A DNA stretch of 64,000 nt from Periplaneta americana (taxonomy: Eukaryota; Arthropoda; Insecta; Blattodea; Blattidae), in contig NC_091126.1 of NCBI RefSeq assembly GCF_040183065.1, forward strand, positions 146,904,204 to 146,968,203, in the 5' to 3' direction. Under the pieces are notes generated by a model that was given only the letters and a program-made list of their open reading frames with translations, ran no database searches and was not told the DNA's origin. Shown in pieces: positions 1-11,044 of the stretch. The translations under genes were made by a program, and so were the position numbers. How positions within the stretch are numbered: the first letter of the stretch is position 1; the number at the start of each line of letters is the position of its first letter.

Positions 1-268
1 GATAAATGCAAGTTTTATAGAGGTGGCAGTCCATAGACTTCAAGTTCGGACATTCTTTCATATCTGGGGCAATTATTGAACCATGTAATACTTTAAGATC
101 GAAGCATCAACTCTCCAAATTTCTGTACTGGGAGTCCGAGTTATGTAACAGAAACTGATTTATATCGCTCAGTCATGCATATTTCACGTTCAAGACAACT
201 AGTTTTTAATAGGTCTTTGCAAAAGCTGTACTCAACTATATATGTATAAATTCTCTTTGATATAAAAC

Positions 269-511
269 GAAGGGTTCAGAGTCATAGTGGGCCAAGCGCC
301 ATTTATTAAAAACAGAGAAAGCAAGAGTTAAAGTTAAGTGAATACCATAGTTTAATGAAGATTGGCATATCATTTAGTTTTAATGTGTATACTTTATAGC
401 CTATTACTTGCTATATGTTTCCATTGAATTATGGTAATTAACTTCATTTTAATCCTTGTTTTCTACGGTTTTAATAAATGGCGTTTGGCCCACTATGGTT
501 CTGAACCCTTC
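269..511. mobile_element. MITE with 41-bp terminal inverted repeats (family M1)
   Basis: Positions 269-309 and 471-511 are inverted repeats matching at 38 of 41 positions, beginning GAAGGGTTCAGA. The interior is about 160 bp, AT-rich and non-coding. The termini resemble those of the element at 543-1047 (GGGTTCA, AACCA, AGTGG, CCAA in the same order), so the two are one family. The target duplication is not clear. Confidence 0.85.
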
Positions 512-542
512 AAATAATATAACTGATTTAAGAAGAAGTTCA

Positions 543-1047
543 TATATATGAGGGGCTCACAACCAGAGTGGACCAAGTCTACCAGTGATCAGTTTGTGTG
601 GTCGACCTGGTTGGCAAGTTGGTATAGCACTGGCCTTCTATGCCCAAGGTTGCGGGTTTGATCCCGGGTCAGGCCGATGGCACTTAAGTGTGCTTAAATG
701 CGACAGGCTCATGTCAGTAGATTTACTGGCATGTAAAAGAACTCCTGCGGGACAAAATTCTGGCACATCTGGCGACGCTGATATAACCTCTGCAGTTGCG
801 AGAGTCGTTAAATAAAACATAACATTAACATCAGTTTGTGGATTAATACAATCTCGGATGAAGAAAACTTAGATTTATTCATTGCCATAACAAACAAAGT
901 CCAAAACTCATTTGTTACTCCACAGAGGGCAGCATTTCCTATGGAAGGTGAAGGTTGCTAAGCATGAGCCAGGAACTTTAAGACTCAATATCTCAGAACT
1001 ATTCCACATGGACTTGATCTACTCTGGTTGTGAACCCCTCATATATA
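543..1047. mobile_element. MITE, family M1 relative, hosting a SINE
   Basis: Terminal inverted repeats 543-579 and 1011-1047 match at 34 of 37 positions (core GAGGGGCTCACAACCAGAGT). They are bounded by TATA runs, compatible with a TA target. Without the SINE at 599-829 the element is about 260 bp. The interior 841-1010 is non-coding. Confidence 0.82.
599..829 (+). mobile_element. SINE family C (tRNA-derived head)
   Basis: Flanked by a perfect 11-bp target duplication ATCAGTTTGTG (588-598 and 830-840). The + strand starts with a tRNA-like head: an A-box-like TGGCAAGTTGGTATAGC at 612 and a B-box-like GGTTTGATCCC at 654. It ends in a tail GACGCT...AGTGTC-like hairpin plus GTTAAATAA shared with families A and B. 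Inserted inside the MITE 543-1047, so it is younger. The open frame 585-815 is only a shadow of it. Confidence 0.85.
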
Positions 1048-1333
1048 AAATTATAACATTACTTTTCAAATGATCGAGTTGTATATTTTAAATTCCCTGC
1101 TTGCACTCAGATTAGAAAATAAGTGTCCAATGCATGAAACACTGAAGTAGCTCATACAGGCAGACTCAAATCATATTACAGGTTATGTGAGAACTAAAAA
1201 AAATGGTAATACATCTTAGACTTCTGCAGTAATACAAACAAAATGGTAATACATCTCAGACCTCTGCTGTAATATAAAATGGTTGTAAGCTGGAAGAAGT
1301 GATGAGAGTTGATGCATAGTCATTAAAAACTAA

Positions 1334-1521
1334 GGGTCATATTCATAGACATTCTTAGTACGGGCTTCTGGTGGATGATCAGCGAACTAACGTTTTTCGT
1401 ATTCATAAACCAGTGTTAGCGATATATGATATATGAATCCTGTAGAAGTAACCAGTCGATAGCTGGGGCTAGTTTAGCATGCTCATAGTGCGGGCTAGCG
1501 AAATGTCTATGAATAGCACCC
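1334..1521. mobile_element. PIF/Harbinger-like MITE (family M2)
   Basis: Inverted termini GGGTCATATTCATAGACATT and (reverse) GGGTGCTATTCATAGACATT, with a 3-bp TAA duplication (1331-1333 and 1522-1524). 188 bp, non-coding. A related copy in a similar arrangement sits at 45902-46082. Confidence 0.8.
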
Positions 1522-2366
1522 TAAATCACTAGTATAATTAGCAACTGACTTAGGTCTCAGTTGTACTACAATAAGCTCAATCATTATTAAGAAAGATACC
1601 AATTTTAAGAGAACCTTTAGTATAGAGTTAAAAATTCGCAGTTTCCAACAAGAGAAAATCGGCAATTAAAGAGTGTAAACAACAAAAGTTGTAAGAGCCA
1701 TTTTTGTAATTTTAAAATGGTTGTCAAAACAGGTTGTATGTGTGAAGCTCAATAACCTACAAGAGTTGTATGTTGAAATTCAAAGTGAAAGTTGTTAATA
1801 TATGCTATCACAATGTCACAAGTAGCAAACTTCAAAATCATTTTGTAAGTTTTATGTACAGGTATCTATAATAATCATGTTCATTGCAGTTTCAACCTTT
1901 AGACCTGTATCAGTGTGTTTGATTTGTGGAAGAAGACTACCGAATTTCTTTTGAGTTGTGATCTTTTTTAAGCACCAGCTGCATATTGTAGCAACACTTG
2001 GAGCTAGTACAGAGTCTTAACAGCATTTAAATTAAATAACTTCAGATGAACAAAACGAAATAAAATGAGGAGCTCCACACAACCTAGCTGGGGTCTTTTG
2101 TGACCCCAAGTCCAAATATTCGAAATTCAATTACAAATAAATAGACAGTGGATGCGGAATGACTTAAGAAAAAGTGAAGTTGTTTCATATCAGAGTATAT
2201 GGCACATGCCGCGCCATCCATCTTTTGTGTACCTGGCGAGTACAGCAGCGTACAAAATGAAGGAACCTCGATCCGTTCATAATAACATTGCAATGCAATG
2301 TGTGCAGTTGTGTTATCCTGCTCAAGTACGTATTCAGTACGCGTTGAATATGTTGTGCTGATCCAT

Positions 2367-2574
2367 TCATAATGGCAAAACGTTAAATTCGCTCGGAGAT
2401 ACGAAATGCAATTAAGAAGTATGAGAGTGACATTTTATATATTAACGAAGACAATATCGTGTGTAATGCATGTAAAATTGAAATAAAAACCAGAACATTT
2501 CAGGCTATAGAGAAACACTGCAACAGTACATCGCACAGGAAATGCGTTGAAATGAAATCTGAGGAACCATCTAT

Positions 2575-2628
<54 letters not shown>

Positions 2629-2847
2629 TAGTTGTGCGGGTCTAACGACACGTGCAACATGATGCTCAGTACAAATATTCCTCTAAAGAAATTGAGTGAT
2701 CCCCATTTTAGAGGTTTTCTTCAGAAATTCTCTCGATACAAAAACTGTTTAAGCAATAGGAGAAGACGATTCAGCTTCGACAACTTACGAGAATATATCG
2801 TCGTTTGCTGCAACGCTGGTAATTGCATCAATGATGACGAGGACTGA
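2367..2847 (+). pseudogene. hAT/CGGBP1-like protein, internally deleted, with poly-Ser repeat
   Basis: From ATG at 2367 the frame has a stop after four codons, then runs IRNAIKKYESDILYINEDN and a zinc-finger-like CNACKIEIKTRTFQAIEKHC with two later His (C2-x-H pattern of BED/CGGBP1-type fingers). A (TCA)n repeat adds about 18 Ser. In the next frame 2655-2847 encodes NIPLKKLSDPHFRGFLQKFS joined directly to RYKNCLSNRRRRFSFDNLRE, which I read as the middle and the extreme C-terminal region of the same transposase class. The catalytic region is missing. Identification is by resemblance to remembered family motifs. Confidence 0.5.
2575..2628. repeat. (ATC)n microsatellite
   Basis: About 18 repeats, coding as poly-Ser in the hAT-like remnant. 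Confidence 0.95.
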
Positions 2848-3487
2848 ACCTTGCAAGGTATGTACTACAGTACGTTATTTTTCTTTTCTTTCTGACTGTA
2901 CGGAGATATAGTACCATGTTGACATCGTCTGTTTACGTTTAAAACCTGTTCAGCGAATGGTCTGAATGAAAAAAATATAACATATAGTAAATGTGCACCT
3001 ATATTCAATGATAAGTCATCCCACATCCACTGTCTACAAATAAATATTTGTGTAATAGAAGCATATCTAGAATACTGAATGAATTGAACTACATTCTGCC
3101 AACTTACAAGCATATTATGTAAAAAGTATGGGGTCAGAAAAGATCCCAGGTACATTGTGAGTGTTAATGCAGTGGATGTACAACAAATGTCTGATTTCAG
3201 TGTATAAAAGCTGACTAAATAATAATTTAGTCTCTCGATGTTCATTCACTGAGTTTTATTTGTTGAATAATGAATATTTTCTTTAATATTTTCTGAGTAT
3301 ATAAATTAATGTACACATTGAAACGAAAATACGTTTTTCAAAGACACTAAAAGTAACATATACTCTGCTACAGAACCCAATGACACATTGAAAAATATAC
3401 GAAATGCAGATACTAATTACGAGTTTTTTAATTTTCAGCTAGGAAATGTTAACTCAAAATCTGAATTATACTTAATTCTTAGTTATA

Positions 3488-4030
3488 CAGGGTGTAACAG
3501 GACCTCAGCGACAAACTTTGAGGAATGATAGGTCACACAGAGGATCATTTTTTGTTGAGGAACATATGCTTTATGACACGTCCTTTAGGAACTATGTATC
3601 CAAAAGTTAGATGTCCAGTATTTTTTTTTTTACAGAAATGTAATGTAATTTTCCATGCATGTTCTGGCAATTTACACCAGCTGTTAAAATTACATACCCT
3701 GTTACAGTACCTCATTACATTTTTGACACTTTAGCAGCATTCATCATACAACTCTGTTAAGCATGCAGTGTTGTGTTGGATTGTTGGATGGTAAGACGGA
3801 TTGAAGAGGCTCCAGACAGACCAATAACAAACTACAGCAGTGTAACAGAGATGATAAGGACTTAAGGCGCACACTTATGCAATATATGTGATGTGGAATG
3901 CGCTTCTAAAAAGGATGCATAACTCATGAAGGATGTGTCATCGAGAATATGTTCTTTAACAAAAAAAATCACCCTCTCTGTGTGATCTATCATTCCTCAA
4001 AGTTTGCTGGTGAGGTCCTGTTACATCCTG
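3488..4030. mobile_element. Mariner-type foldback MITE with about 120-bp inverted ends
   Basis: Left end CAGGGTGTAACAGGACCTCA and reverse-complemented right end CAGGATGTAACAGGACCTCA stay alignable for about 120 bp (3488-3603 with 3910-4030). TA duplication at 3486-3487 and 4031-4032. The interior is non-coding; the 69-aa frame at 3525 lies in the inverted repeat. Confidence 0.85.
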
Positions 4031-4032
4031 TA

Positions 4033-5180
4033 TATAACTCAAGTCATTCCCTTTCAGTTTTATGTTAATTAGATTCTATTGCATCCATTTATTTTTAATT
4101 TTGGAGAGAAACATTTAACCTTTTAATCCATTCATCTTCAGATTCTGACCAAAAAGTGCCACGGGTTGTTCAAGAGATGCAGATGGAATGGGGAACAGTT
4201 CAACTGCTGTGAAAATTTTCATTTGCTGATGACACGACATTCCAAATGCTACACCCTCAACTCACGTCACACGTATGTATATTAACCACTATTACAGGCG
4301 AATTTTATTACAGTTTCACAACATGGCACTTCTAAAGACACTCGAGGAATAGCCTACATTCCATGTCAAATCACACAACTCTCAACCTGACTGCTTTCAA
4401 TTTTCATGAAACTTTAAAAATGGAACTCGTATGTTGAAAGAAATGAAGATAAGTGCGATCACATGCATATGACCTGTATATAATGTAATAGCAGAAAAAG
4501 AAATTATCGAGAGTTCTACAAAAAAAATTGTTACAAAGCATGTAAAAGTCAGTGAGGTCAGCAATATAGAAATTTTTCTCAAAATTTTCTCTGTGTAATT
4601 TTTAGTTTCAGGGTCAAAATTTACAAATCACGACTATGTTATATTCTTCAAAATTGAAAATTTGTTACCCTAAATCAGTGTTATTCAGCCAGTTGGTACC
4701 AGTTTGTCCGAATTGCTTGTTAAATTTCTACCAGTTTTCAGAACCTGTTGTTAAAATTGTTAAGTTTAAAAAAAGCTTTCTACAGAATGAAAGAACATTA
4801 ATTTAAAACAAAATTCTCCAGTTATTTAATATCGCAGTAAATGTAGTTCAAAAATAAATAATGCAGCTCGAAGTAATTTTATTACTATTACTACAGCCCA
4901 GATTTATGGCAAACTGCCTTTTTTTTTTACTCATGACTGTCAAAAAATATGATATTCCTGATCTATCAGACATTAAGGGAAGGGTTTACTTTTGCTCTTT
5001 TTGTACTTTGCTGCCTATTTCCTATATCCTGCCTTTCTCTGTATTTTTTTTTTGTAATTATTTTCTTATTTTTGAAATTTTTCTGTTATTTCAGTTTAGT
5101 GTTGTTTGGTAGGAATTAGATGTTACTGTTTGTTCCAATGCAGCTATTGTAAAGAATGTTTTTTTTTTCTTTTAGTACAT
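4033..5180. other. Unassigned AT-rich interval
   Basis: No gene. A hAT-terminus-like CAGTGTTATTCAGCC at 4676 is the only candidate signal. Short frames at 4397 and 4861 are compositionally random. Confidence 0.5.
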
Positions 5181-5378
5181 TATTTTATGGCGCTGTATCA
5201 ACATCGTAGGTTATTTAGCGTCTGAATGAGATTAAGATGATAATGCCGGTGAAATGAGTCCAGGGTCCAGCACTGACAATTACCCAGCATTTGCTCATAT
5301 TGGGTTGAGGGAAAACCCCGCAAAAAACCTCAACCAGGTAACTTGCCCTGACCGGGATTTAAACCCAGGCCACCTGGT
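5181..5378 (-). mobile_element. SINE family A, head-truncated
   Basis: Matches the family A copies at 48304 and 57688 from the tail (TGGCGCTGTATCAACATCG) to CCACCTGGT, then stops, so the far end of the tRNA-like head is missing. The B box has drifted (GATTTAAACCC on +). Confidence 0.82.
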
Positions 5379-5617
5379 AAGAATATCTTGCATCAGATTT
5401 CACTTTATGAAGGAAATGCGCTAAGATTGTGTTCAAATTCGTATACTTGAGGATCGTAAATTTTCACTGAAAAATTTATGCCTGCATCCTTTGTTAGACT
5501 TGACAAGGGATAGGCTCTCCTTTCACAATATGCTAATTGTTAGTATAAAAACATTGAAAAGAAAATTCAGTTGTTTAATCAACATCTTGCAGTTAGTCTT
5601 CAGTTCACAATTTTACA

Positions 5618-6790
5618 CCATGCCAAGACAAGAGAGCATTTAAGTACCAAACTGATCAAATTTGTTAAAGACTTTGGAAGTCATTTTTCAACAGATGGAA
5701 AAATTTTACTTTGTAAAGTGTGTCAAATTCTGTAAACCACGAGAAGTTTCTTGTGACACAACATTTTGCAACAGCTAAACCTGTTTCTGCTGTAGCAAAG
5801 ATGGCCAACCGGATGAAAGTTTGTACTCTATCATTGGTTTTAATGAAGACGCAGTCAGTTTGTGTAAATCATTCCTAGAAGCAGGGATTCCTTTACGGAA
5901 ATTGTAAAACAAATATTTGAAGATATTTTTGGAGAAATGCACTAAACAGTCCATATCAAGTGAATCCACAGTTAGAATAATTATGTACATGACTGTTATG
6001 AAGACAGAATGAAAAACATTCAACCACCAATGAGACAATGGATATAGTTGGTAGGCATATCGCCAACAAAATCATCAGAACCATGGACGTTCAGATGATG
6101 AAGAGGGGTGTATCCCATTCACTCAAACTTCTGAAGAACTGAAAAACGCCAATAACATAACAATTTCTCAGTTATTTACTATAGCTTTAAATGTGCTGTG
6201 GCCTGAGGAAATTCAGTATCATAATGTTCTCTTATTTCTCACAGATGATGCACCATACATGAAAAAGGCTGTTAGAAATTAAAAAAAAAAAACAATTTTC
6301 AACACCATGCCATATAATTTGTCTTGCACATTGTATTCGTGTTGCTCAGGAGGTGCGCAGTTTCTTTCCCCAATGTCGATAGTTTGATCTCCAGTACCAA
6401 GATTTTCCTTAAAGCTCCATCTAATCTTGCCTTACATCTACTATCAATCCTAAAGGAATGGGGAACGTGTATTACTGCTGTTTCATATTATGCAACAAAC
6501 TTAAAGATAATGGGCGAAGTCAACAATTCATTTTCTGAAGAAGATGCTGTTTTTATTTGTGATGCCTAAAAACTTCTCAGATATTCAGAACAGCCTCACC
6601 TTCTTCACTGCCTATTATGTGAAGTTACCTTCAATCATTACCAGTCTTGAAGAAAGAAAACTACCAATGGTTACATATTTCAAGATTGTGGAAGAGAAAA
6701 TAGAGTTAATCCAGGCAGTGACATTTTCAAAAGGTTTTACGGAACAGGTCTTGGAGCACCTAAGTCAGATTGGAGGAGGAGGATGATGAT
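5618..6790 (+). pseudogene. Decayed hAT-like transposase (CGGBP1-type N-terminus)
   Basis: Starting near MPRQESI at 5620, alternating frames give a zinc-finger part (LLCKVC at 5710), then VSLCKSFLEAGIPLRKL and FLEKCTKQSISSESTVR near 5850-5980, a segment with LFLTDDAPYMKKAVRN near 6235, SFFPNVDSLISSTKIFLKAP near 6360, AVSYYATNLK and NSFSEEDAVFICDA near 6480-6570, and YVKLPSIITSLEERKLPMVT near 6620-6680. This is the order of a common insect hAT-derived transposase. Many stops and frameshifts leave it non-functional. It ends in a GGA/GAT repeat at 6775-6804. Termini not identified; a hAT-like CAGTGTTATTCAGCC at 4676 could be one. Confidence 0.65.
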
Positions 6791-6804
6791 GATGATGATG
6801 ATGA

Positions 6805-8443
6805 ACAGTGATATGAATTCTGCACTTAAAGCTATGGATCGGTGAAATTTCTAAATTGTACATTTTTACACCAATTAATCTGAAACCTTTACAACATATT
6901 TCTTACAATGTGGACATGCAATACACAAATTTTCATTTTGATATTCCAATTAGTTTACTTACAATTAATTTTTTTTTTTGTTTTTTTTAATAATGAATTA
7001 CAATTGTCCTAATTTTCAAAGTTTACATATATATATATATATTAATTTATGTTTAATTTATTCCTGACATGTATGTAAAATATGACACATGATTTTCATA
7101 TTTTTGCAATTATTTTTTGTGAAAAAAAAAATTACCCTGTTGGTTGTTAATTTTTAGATTTTTTTAAAAGTATCACATTCTCAAGACTTTCAATAGCAGA
7201 AGAAAACACATGTGTCACTTCACATGCTTTTGTGGACTTTTGTGCAAAATTTCACTGATATTGGAGAAAAACTGCATTCATTAGAGCATTTTGAATGTTA
7301 CAAAATGTTAAAAATTGGAAAATCGAGAAAATGAGTGTCAAAATACAACATGTATATGATATATACTATGGATATCCTTCCTTCCTATCCAGGTCTACCA
7401 CATAAATTTTCCTCCTACATAACAGCATGACATATGAACTGACTGAGAAGTAAAATTAGTTAGAATTAAGAGCAAAGTCTGTTAGATTTACAGCTGAGTG
7501 TCCGTTTAAAGGATTGCAGGCCACGCACACTTTGGTCTCTTTAAATTCATCCTGAGGGACTTTAAATTGCCATAGGGGCAAAATAAATACAGATTTAGAA
7601 AACTGAAACATTATTTTATTTTTTAGAGTTAAAGACAAAATTTACATTTTTTTAATGTTTCTTCTTTTCATTATTTTCACCGATCCATGGCCTTAAGTAA
7701 TCATTGTGCCTGGAAAATATTGTTAATGAAAACCAAACCTGGAATCTGAGCTACACTCTTGAATTTGATCTATTTTGTCAAACACAGAAACAGGAGAGCC
7801 TGAATCGAAAAAAAATGGACATTGCAATGCAGGCTATGGAAACTATAGAACAAAAGAAGTTATATTAAAATTTTTGGGTTTATTGAAAGCATCCTATTTA
7901 TACTACCATCTAAAGTAAAGTGAGTCCCTTTTCAGTAAAGGTAATGACTAACATGCTTAGCCTGGAGGCTACAGCCAATATTTGCAACAAAAAGTAGAAA
8001 TAATTCTGAATTTATTCATTAACTTCTACGAGACAAGAATCTGGCGACATAATGCATTACTTATTATTTCATTTACCTCTGTTGCATCCACCATATTCAT
8101 TACACTTAACACATTGTTCCAAACACTCAAAACACTATGGAAATGCTGTTATTTTGGTAGCATGGATATCAATGAGAAGGCTGTAACGAAATAAATGAAT
8201 GGAATGTCAAAACACCATTCCTTCCAGTTGCTTTATTATCATATGCAGTGTGTAGTTGCAGGAGGAGGCTATTCTGGACAAATAATGCATTCCAATTATT
8301 TACAAGTGGAGTGAAATCATATTTTTCCAGCAACAGCCTGGTTTTGCAGTTCCTGCACTATATAAATTAAATTACTAATCTGAGAAGTCTATCACATAGA
8401 TAATAATTTCACTTGACCATCCATTATCATCATCGACATGCAG
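6805..8443. other. Unassigned AT-rich interval
   Basis: Contains (TA)n at 7028-7042 and homopolymer T/A runs. No supported gene; possibly the 3-prime remainder of the hAT relic ending at 6790. Confidence 0.5.
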
Positions 8444-8522
8444 GTATTGGATCTCACTGGCCCATTATGGTCTCTAGCCATCTCCTTTTAGGTTTTCCAG
8501 AAAGTCGACGACCTCTTGGTGT
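8444..8522 (-). pseudogene. Possible LINE C-terminal fragment
   Basis: The - strand reads PRGRRLSGKPKRRWLETIMG, like the basic GRPxRRW stretch near the end of RTE-like LINE ORFs. It is cut by the pogo element at 8524. Short, so tentative. Confidence 0.3.
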
Positions 8523-8523
8523 A

Positions 8524-9332
8524 CAGTGAAACCTCTCATTTACGGACATCGAAGGAACGTAACAATCTGTCCACATCTGGGAGGTGTCTGTAATTGGGAG
8601 GGAGGCTCCCCAATCTAACAGTAAATTTATAATATTCATTATGTATCCCTTCGCGCTTTAAATGAAGTGTATTACTGTAGTTTAATTCTAAATACAGTCT
8701 ACTGTCCTACAGTAAATTCTTTGCAACTTTGAACTACAGTAGATAAGACCGAAAAGGGAAAATACAGTACTGTGCAAGGCAATTTTTTTCTAGGTCCACA
8801 GTTATGCAGTACTGTAATTTACAGTTTTCAAATTAACCTTTACGTTCAAGGTGCCATGTCTCTCGAAACAGTACCACTGATTGAAGTGAAGAGAATAGTC
8901 CTATTAACCCTATCATGTGTCGAATATAATTTCACGACCGCGGAAACCTTAGACCCATCAGACAGGTTAAATTTTATGATTTTGTTTATCCACCCACTTC
9001 CAGCTAACAAGGAGTAGCTGACTGGGCTAGTGGTAGCCTACGAGACCCTTATTGTCTTCTTTCATGTTAAAGAATTTCTGTACAGTTCTCAAAACAAAAA
9101 TTTTCCATTTTTGTAACACATTATGTCTTGAAATCCAAGTTCTGTCCATAGTCAGGAGGTAAAGCAAGCTTTGGGACTGTGAAATAGCGGTCCGTGTCCA
9201 TATCTGAACATGTCTGTAAACGAGAGTTAAATTTATCATTATTTCTATATTATTTCAGTTGGGACATAAAAATCTGTTTGTACATGAGGAGTGTCCGTAT
9301 CTTGGGGGTGTCCGTAAGGAGAGGTTTCACTG
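8524..9332. mobile_element. Pogo/Tigger-type non-autonomous DNA transposon
   Basis: Inverted ends both start CAGTGAAACCTCTC and continue with TTACGGACA. TA duplication at 8522-8523 and 9333-9334. CAGTgAAACCTCT termini with TA targets are characteristic of pogo/Tigger elements. 809 bp. Related TGTCC/TGTCTGTAA motifs recur at both subterminal regions. No transposase recognised. Confidence 0.82.
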
Positions 9333-9569
9333 TATATGATAAGATTAATTTCTCGTGGTGCAACCCATTCAGGAACAAACGAGGCTCTGGGACTGAGTCA
9401 CAGTGGTATAACTGTCTATATAGGCCTGTCTAGAAGGCCTAGAGGTAGCAGCCCTACCATTAGACTACTCGGCATGGTCCTCGTAAGCCCATCTAAGGAA
9501 AATCTCACTATGGTCTAATCTCATAACTAATACAGCCGGAATAATCAATTATATTAAACAAAATTATAA

Positions 9570-9940
9570 CCTCCTGCAATGGCTGAATGGTCATTCATTG
9601 AAAAAATCCATAGTGACACTTATGGCGGAGAAGGTTGGGGTTTTTCCCGGGGTTCTCCTGTTTTTCCCCAAATTAGGCATTTACATCATTTCGTCACCAT
9701 TTCTCCATTTCGTTATCATTCCGTAGTATTCCCTGAACGCCAGCTGGCGATGCATGGAGGATGCTGGTCTAGTGACAAGTGGGGTGGCTTGCTTGAAACC
9801 TGGGCACATAGAGAACCTTAGTGTGGTCAGCCGGTGTGGGTTTGGGAATGCGTCACCAGAGAGTCAGCGCAATATATCTTAGCAGGTCGCAGTGCTGGGT
9901 CATAGTGCCCTCCTCCATTAAATTAAATTCAATTCAATTC
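9570..9940 (+). mobile_element. SINE family E, head partly deleted
   Basis: Perfect 14-bp target duplication AAACAAAATTATAA (9556-9569 and 9941-9954). Homologous to 53637-54038 in reverse. The head keeps CCTGCAATGGCTGAATGGTC but lacks the B-box part. It ends in AATTCAATTCAATTC. Confidence 0.85.
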
Positions 9941-10349
9941 AAACAAAATTATAAGACAATTCTATTCAGGAGAGAAAGATAAGTGGTATACAATGCCTTG
10001 GTGAATATTATATGTAGTGAGAAATTTTGAAGCAAGAGTTACTTGTGCATTTTGATTTATGTGAAGACAATACTTACTATTTTCCCGTCTATCCAATTGT
10101 CTTCATTAAGTAATAATCTGAAATCAAAAATATTTAATTTCATTATTAGGGCCCCGATTTTTATGTGCTACAAATTGCTTCATGAAACTGATACTAAAAC
10201 TCTGTGTTTGATACTAAAACTTTGTGTTGTACTAGTAGACTATATTGTAAACCTCTTCTGTATATATTTCAACTAGACTGTAACTATAGATTAAGACTTT
10301 ATAGTATTAAGATTTTTTTTCCTTCATTTGACTCGTTCCATATTCTTGC

Positions 10350-10820
10350 TGTGAAGTAGTCACAGAGGTTATGGGAGTCAATGGAAATGGAGGCAATGGC
10401 AGTAAACATGGTGACAGATGGTTTTTGTGATAGTAATGGCAGGGATGACAGTGACAATGGTCATGGTGAATTGGTGTATTTTATAATGATGATGGAACAG
10501 GTGTTTGTGTTGGTGTAGTAGTTGATGGCAGGAGTGCTAATGAGTAGTGGCAGTGGTGGTGTTAATGGAAATGGATGGTCACGGTCACAGTGGTGGTTAG
10601 GGTGGTGTTGGTGTTGATGACAGAGGTACGAGTGGCATTGGTGGTTGAATTGGCATTAGCGTTGATGGTAGGAATGGCAGTGTTAGTTGTCACATTTACT
10701 GTGGTAATTGTGGTAGTTTTGGTGTTGATCGCAAAGTTGGTAGTTGCAGTGATCATGACAACACTGGTCGTTGAAGTGGCAGTGGTGATTGTAATCAAGT
10801 ATCTTGTTCTGATCTGATTA
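10350..10820. repeat. Cryptically simple GTG/GAT/GGT-rich tract
   Basis: About 450 bp dominated by G, T and A in imperfect trinucleotide steps (GGTGGTGTTGG, GATGGTAGGA) on the + strand. It gives low-complexity open frames on both strands (V/L/A-rich and T/N-rich), which I do not regard as genes. It ends about 140 bp before the acceptor of channel exon a. Confidence 0.75.
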
Positions 10821-10956
10821 CAGAGGTGTAATTGTTTCCTTAAGATTTATTTTCTCTTCTTTATAACATTTAAAATTATCACCAATATTTTCTTAGACTG
10901 TATATCACTACCACTTTTTGTACATTATGACGTGTTAATTGCCTAATCTTTTGCAG

Positions 10957-11044
10957 GCCACAAAGCAAAGATTCTCACATGTTTGTTGTAAGTGAGGAAG
11001 TGAAGCAAGGCCATCTGGAAATGGTTTTCAACTCTCCAGTACAG
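10957..11044 (+). CDS. Pickpocket-like channel, exon a
   Basis: 88-nt exon between acceptor TTTTGCAG and donor CAG/GTATAA. Only one frame is open: one base completes a codon from an unseen upstream exon (phase 2 intron), then 29 codons ending SPVQ at phase 0. It encodes the strand leading into the VHD motif, which continues directly in the next exon. The upstream exon with TM1 was not found in 1-10956. Confidence 0.75.

Larger units (their letters stand above)
2087..3150 (+). mobile_element. TIR element carrying an internally deleted hAT-like ORF
   Basis: Termini 2087-2107 and 3130-3150 are inverted (core GGTCTTTT, then GACCCC), 18 of 21 matching, with TA on both outer sides. A second inverted match of about 30 bp (AGACAGTGGATG core) lies just inside, near 2145 and 3030. 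The coding remnant is described separately. An 8-bp hAT duplication is not evident, so the terminal type and the ORF type disagree. Confidence 0.65.

Noticed and set aside
2865-3245. 126-aa frame on the - strand
   Set aside because: Covers the inverted terminal region of the element 2087-3150; no domain, random-looking composition.
10562-10817. Val-rich and Thr-rich frames on both strands
   Set aside because: Low-complexity trinucleotide tract; any frame stays open.
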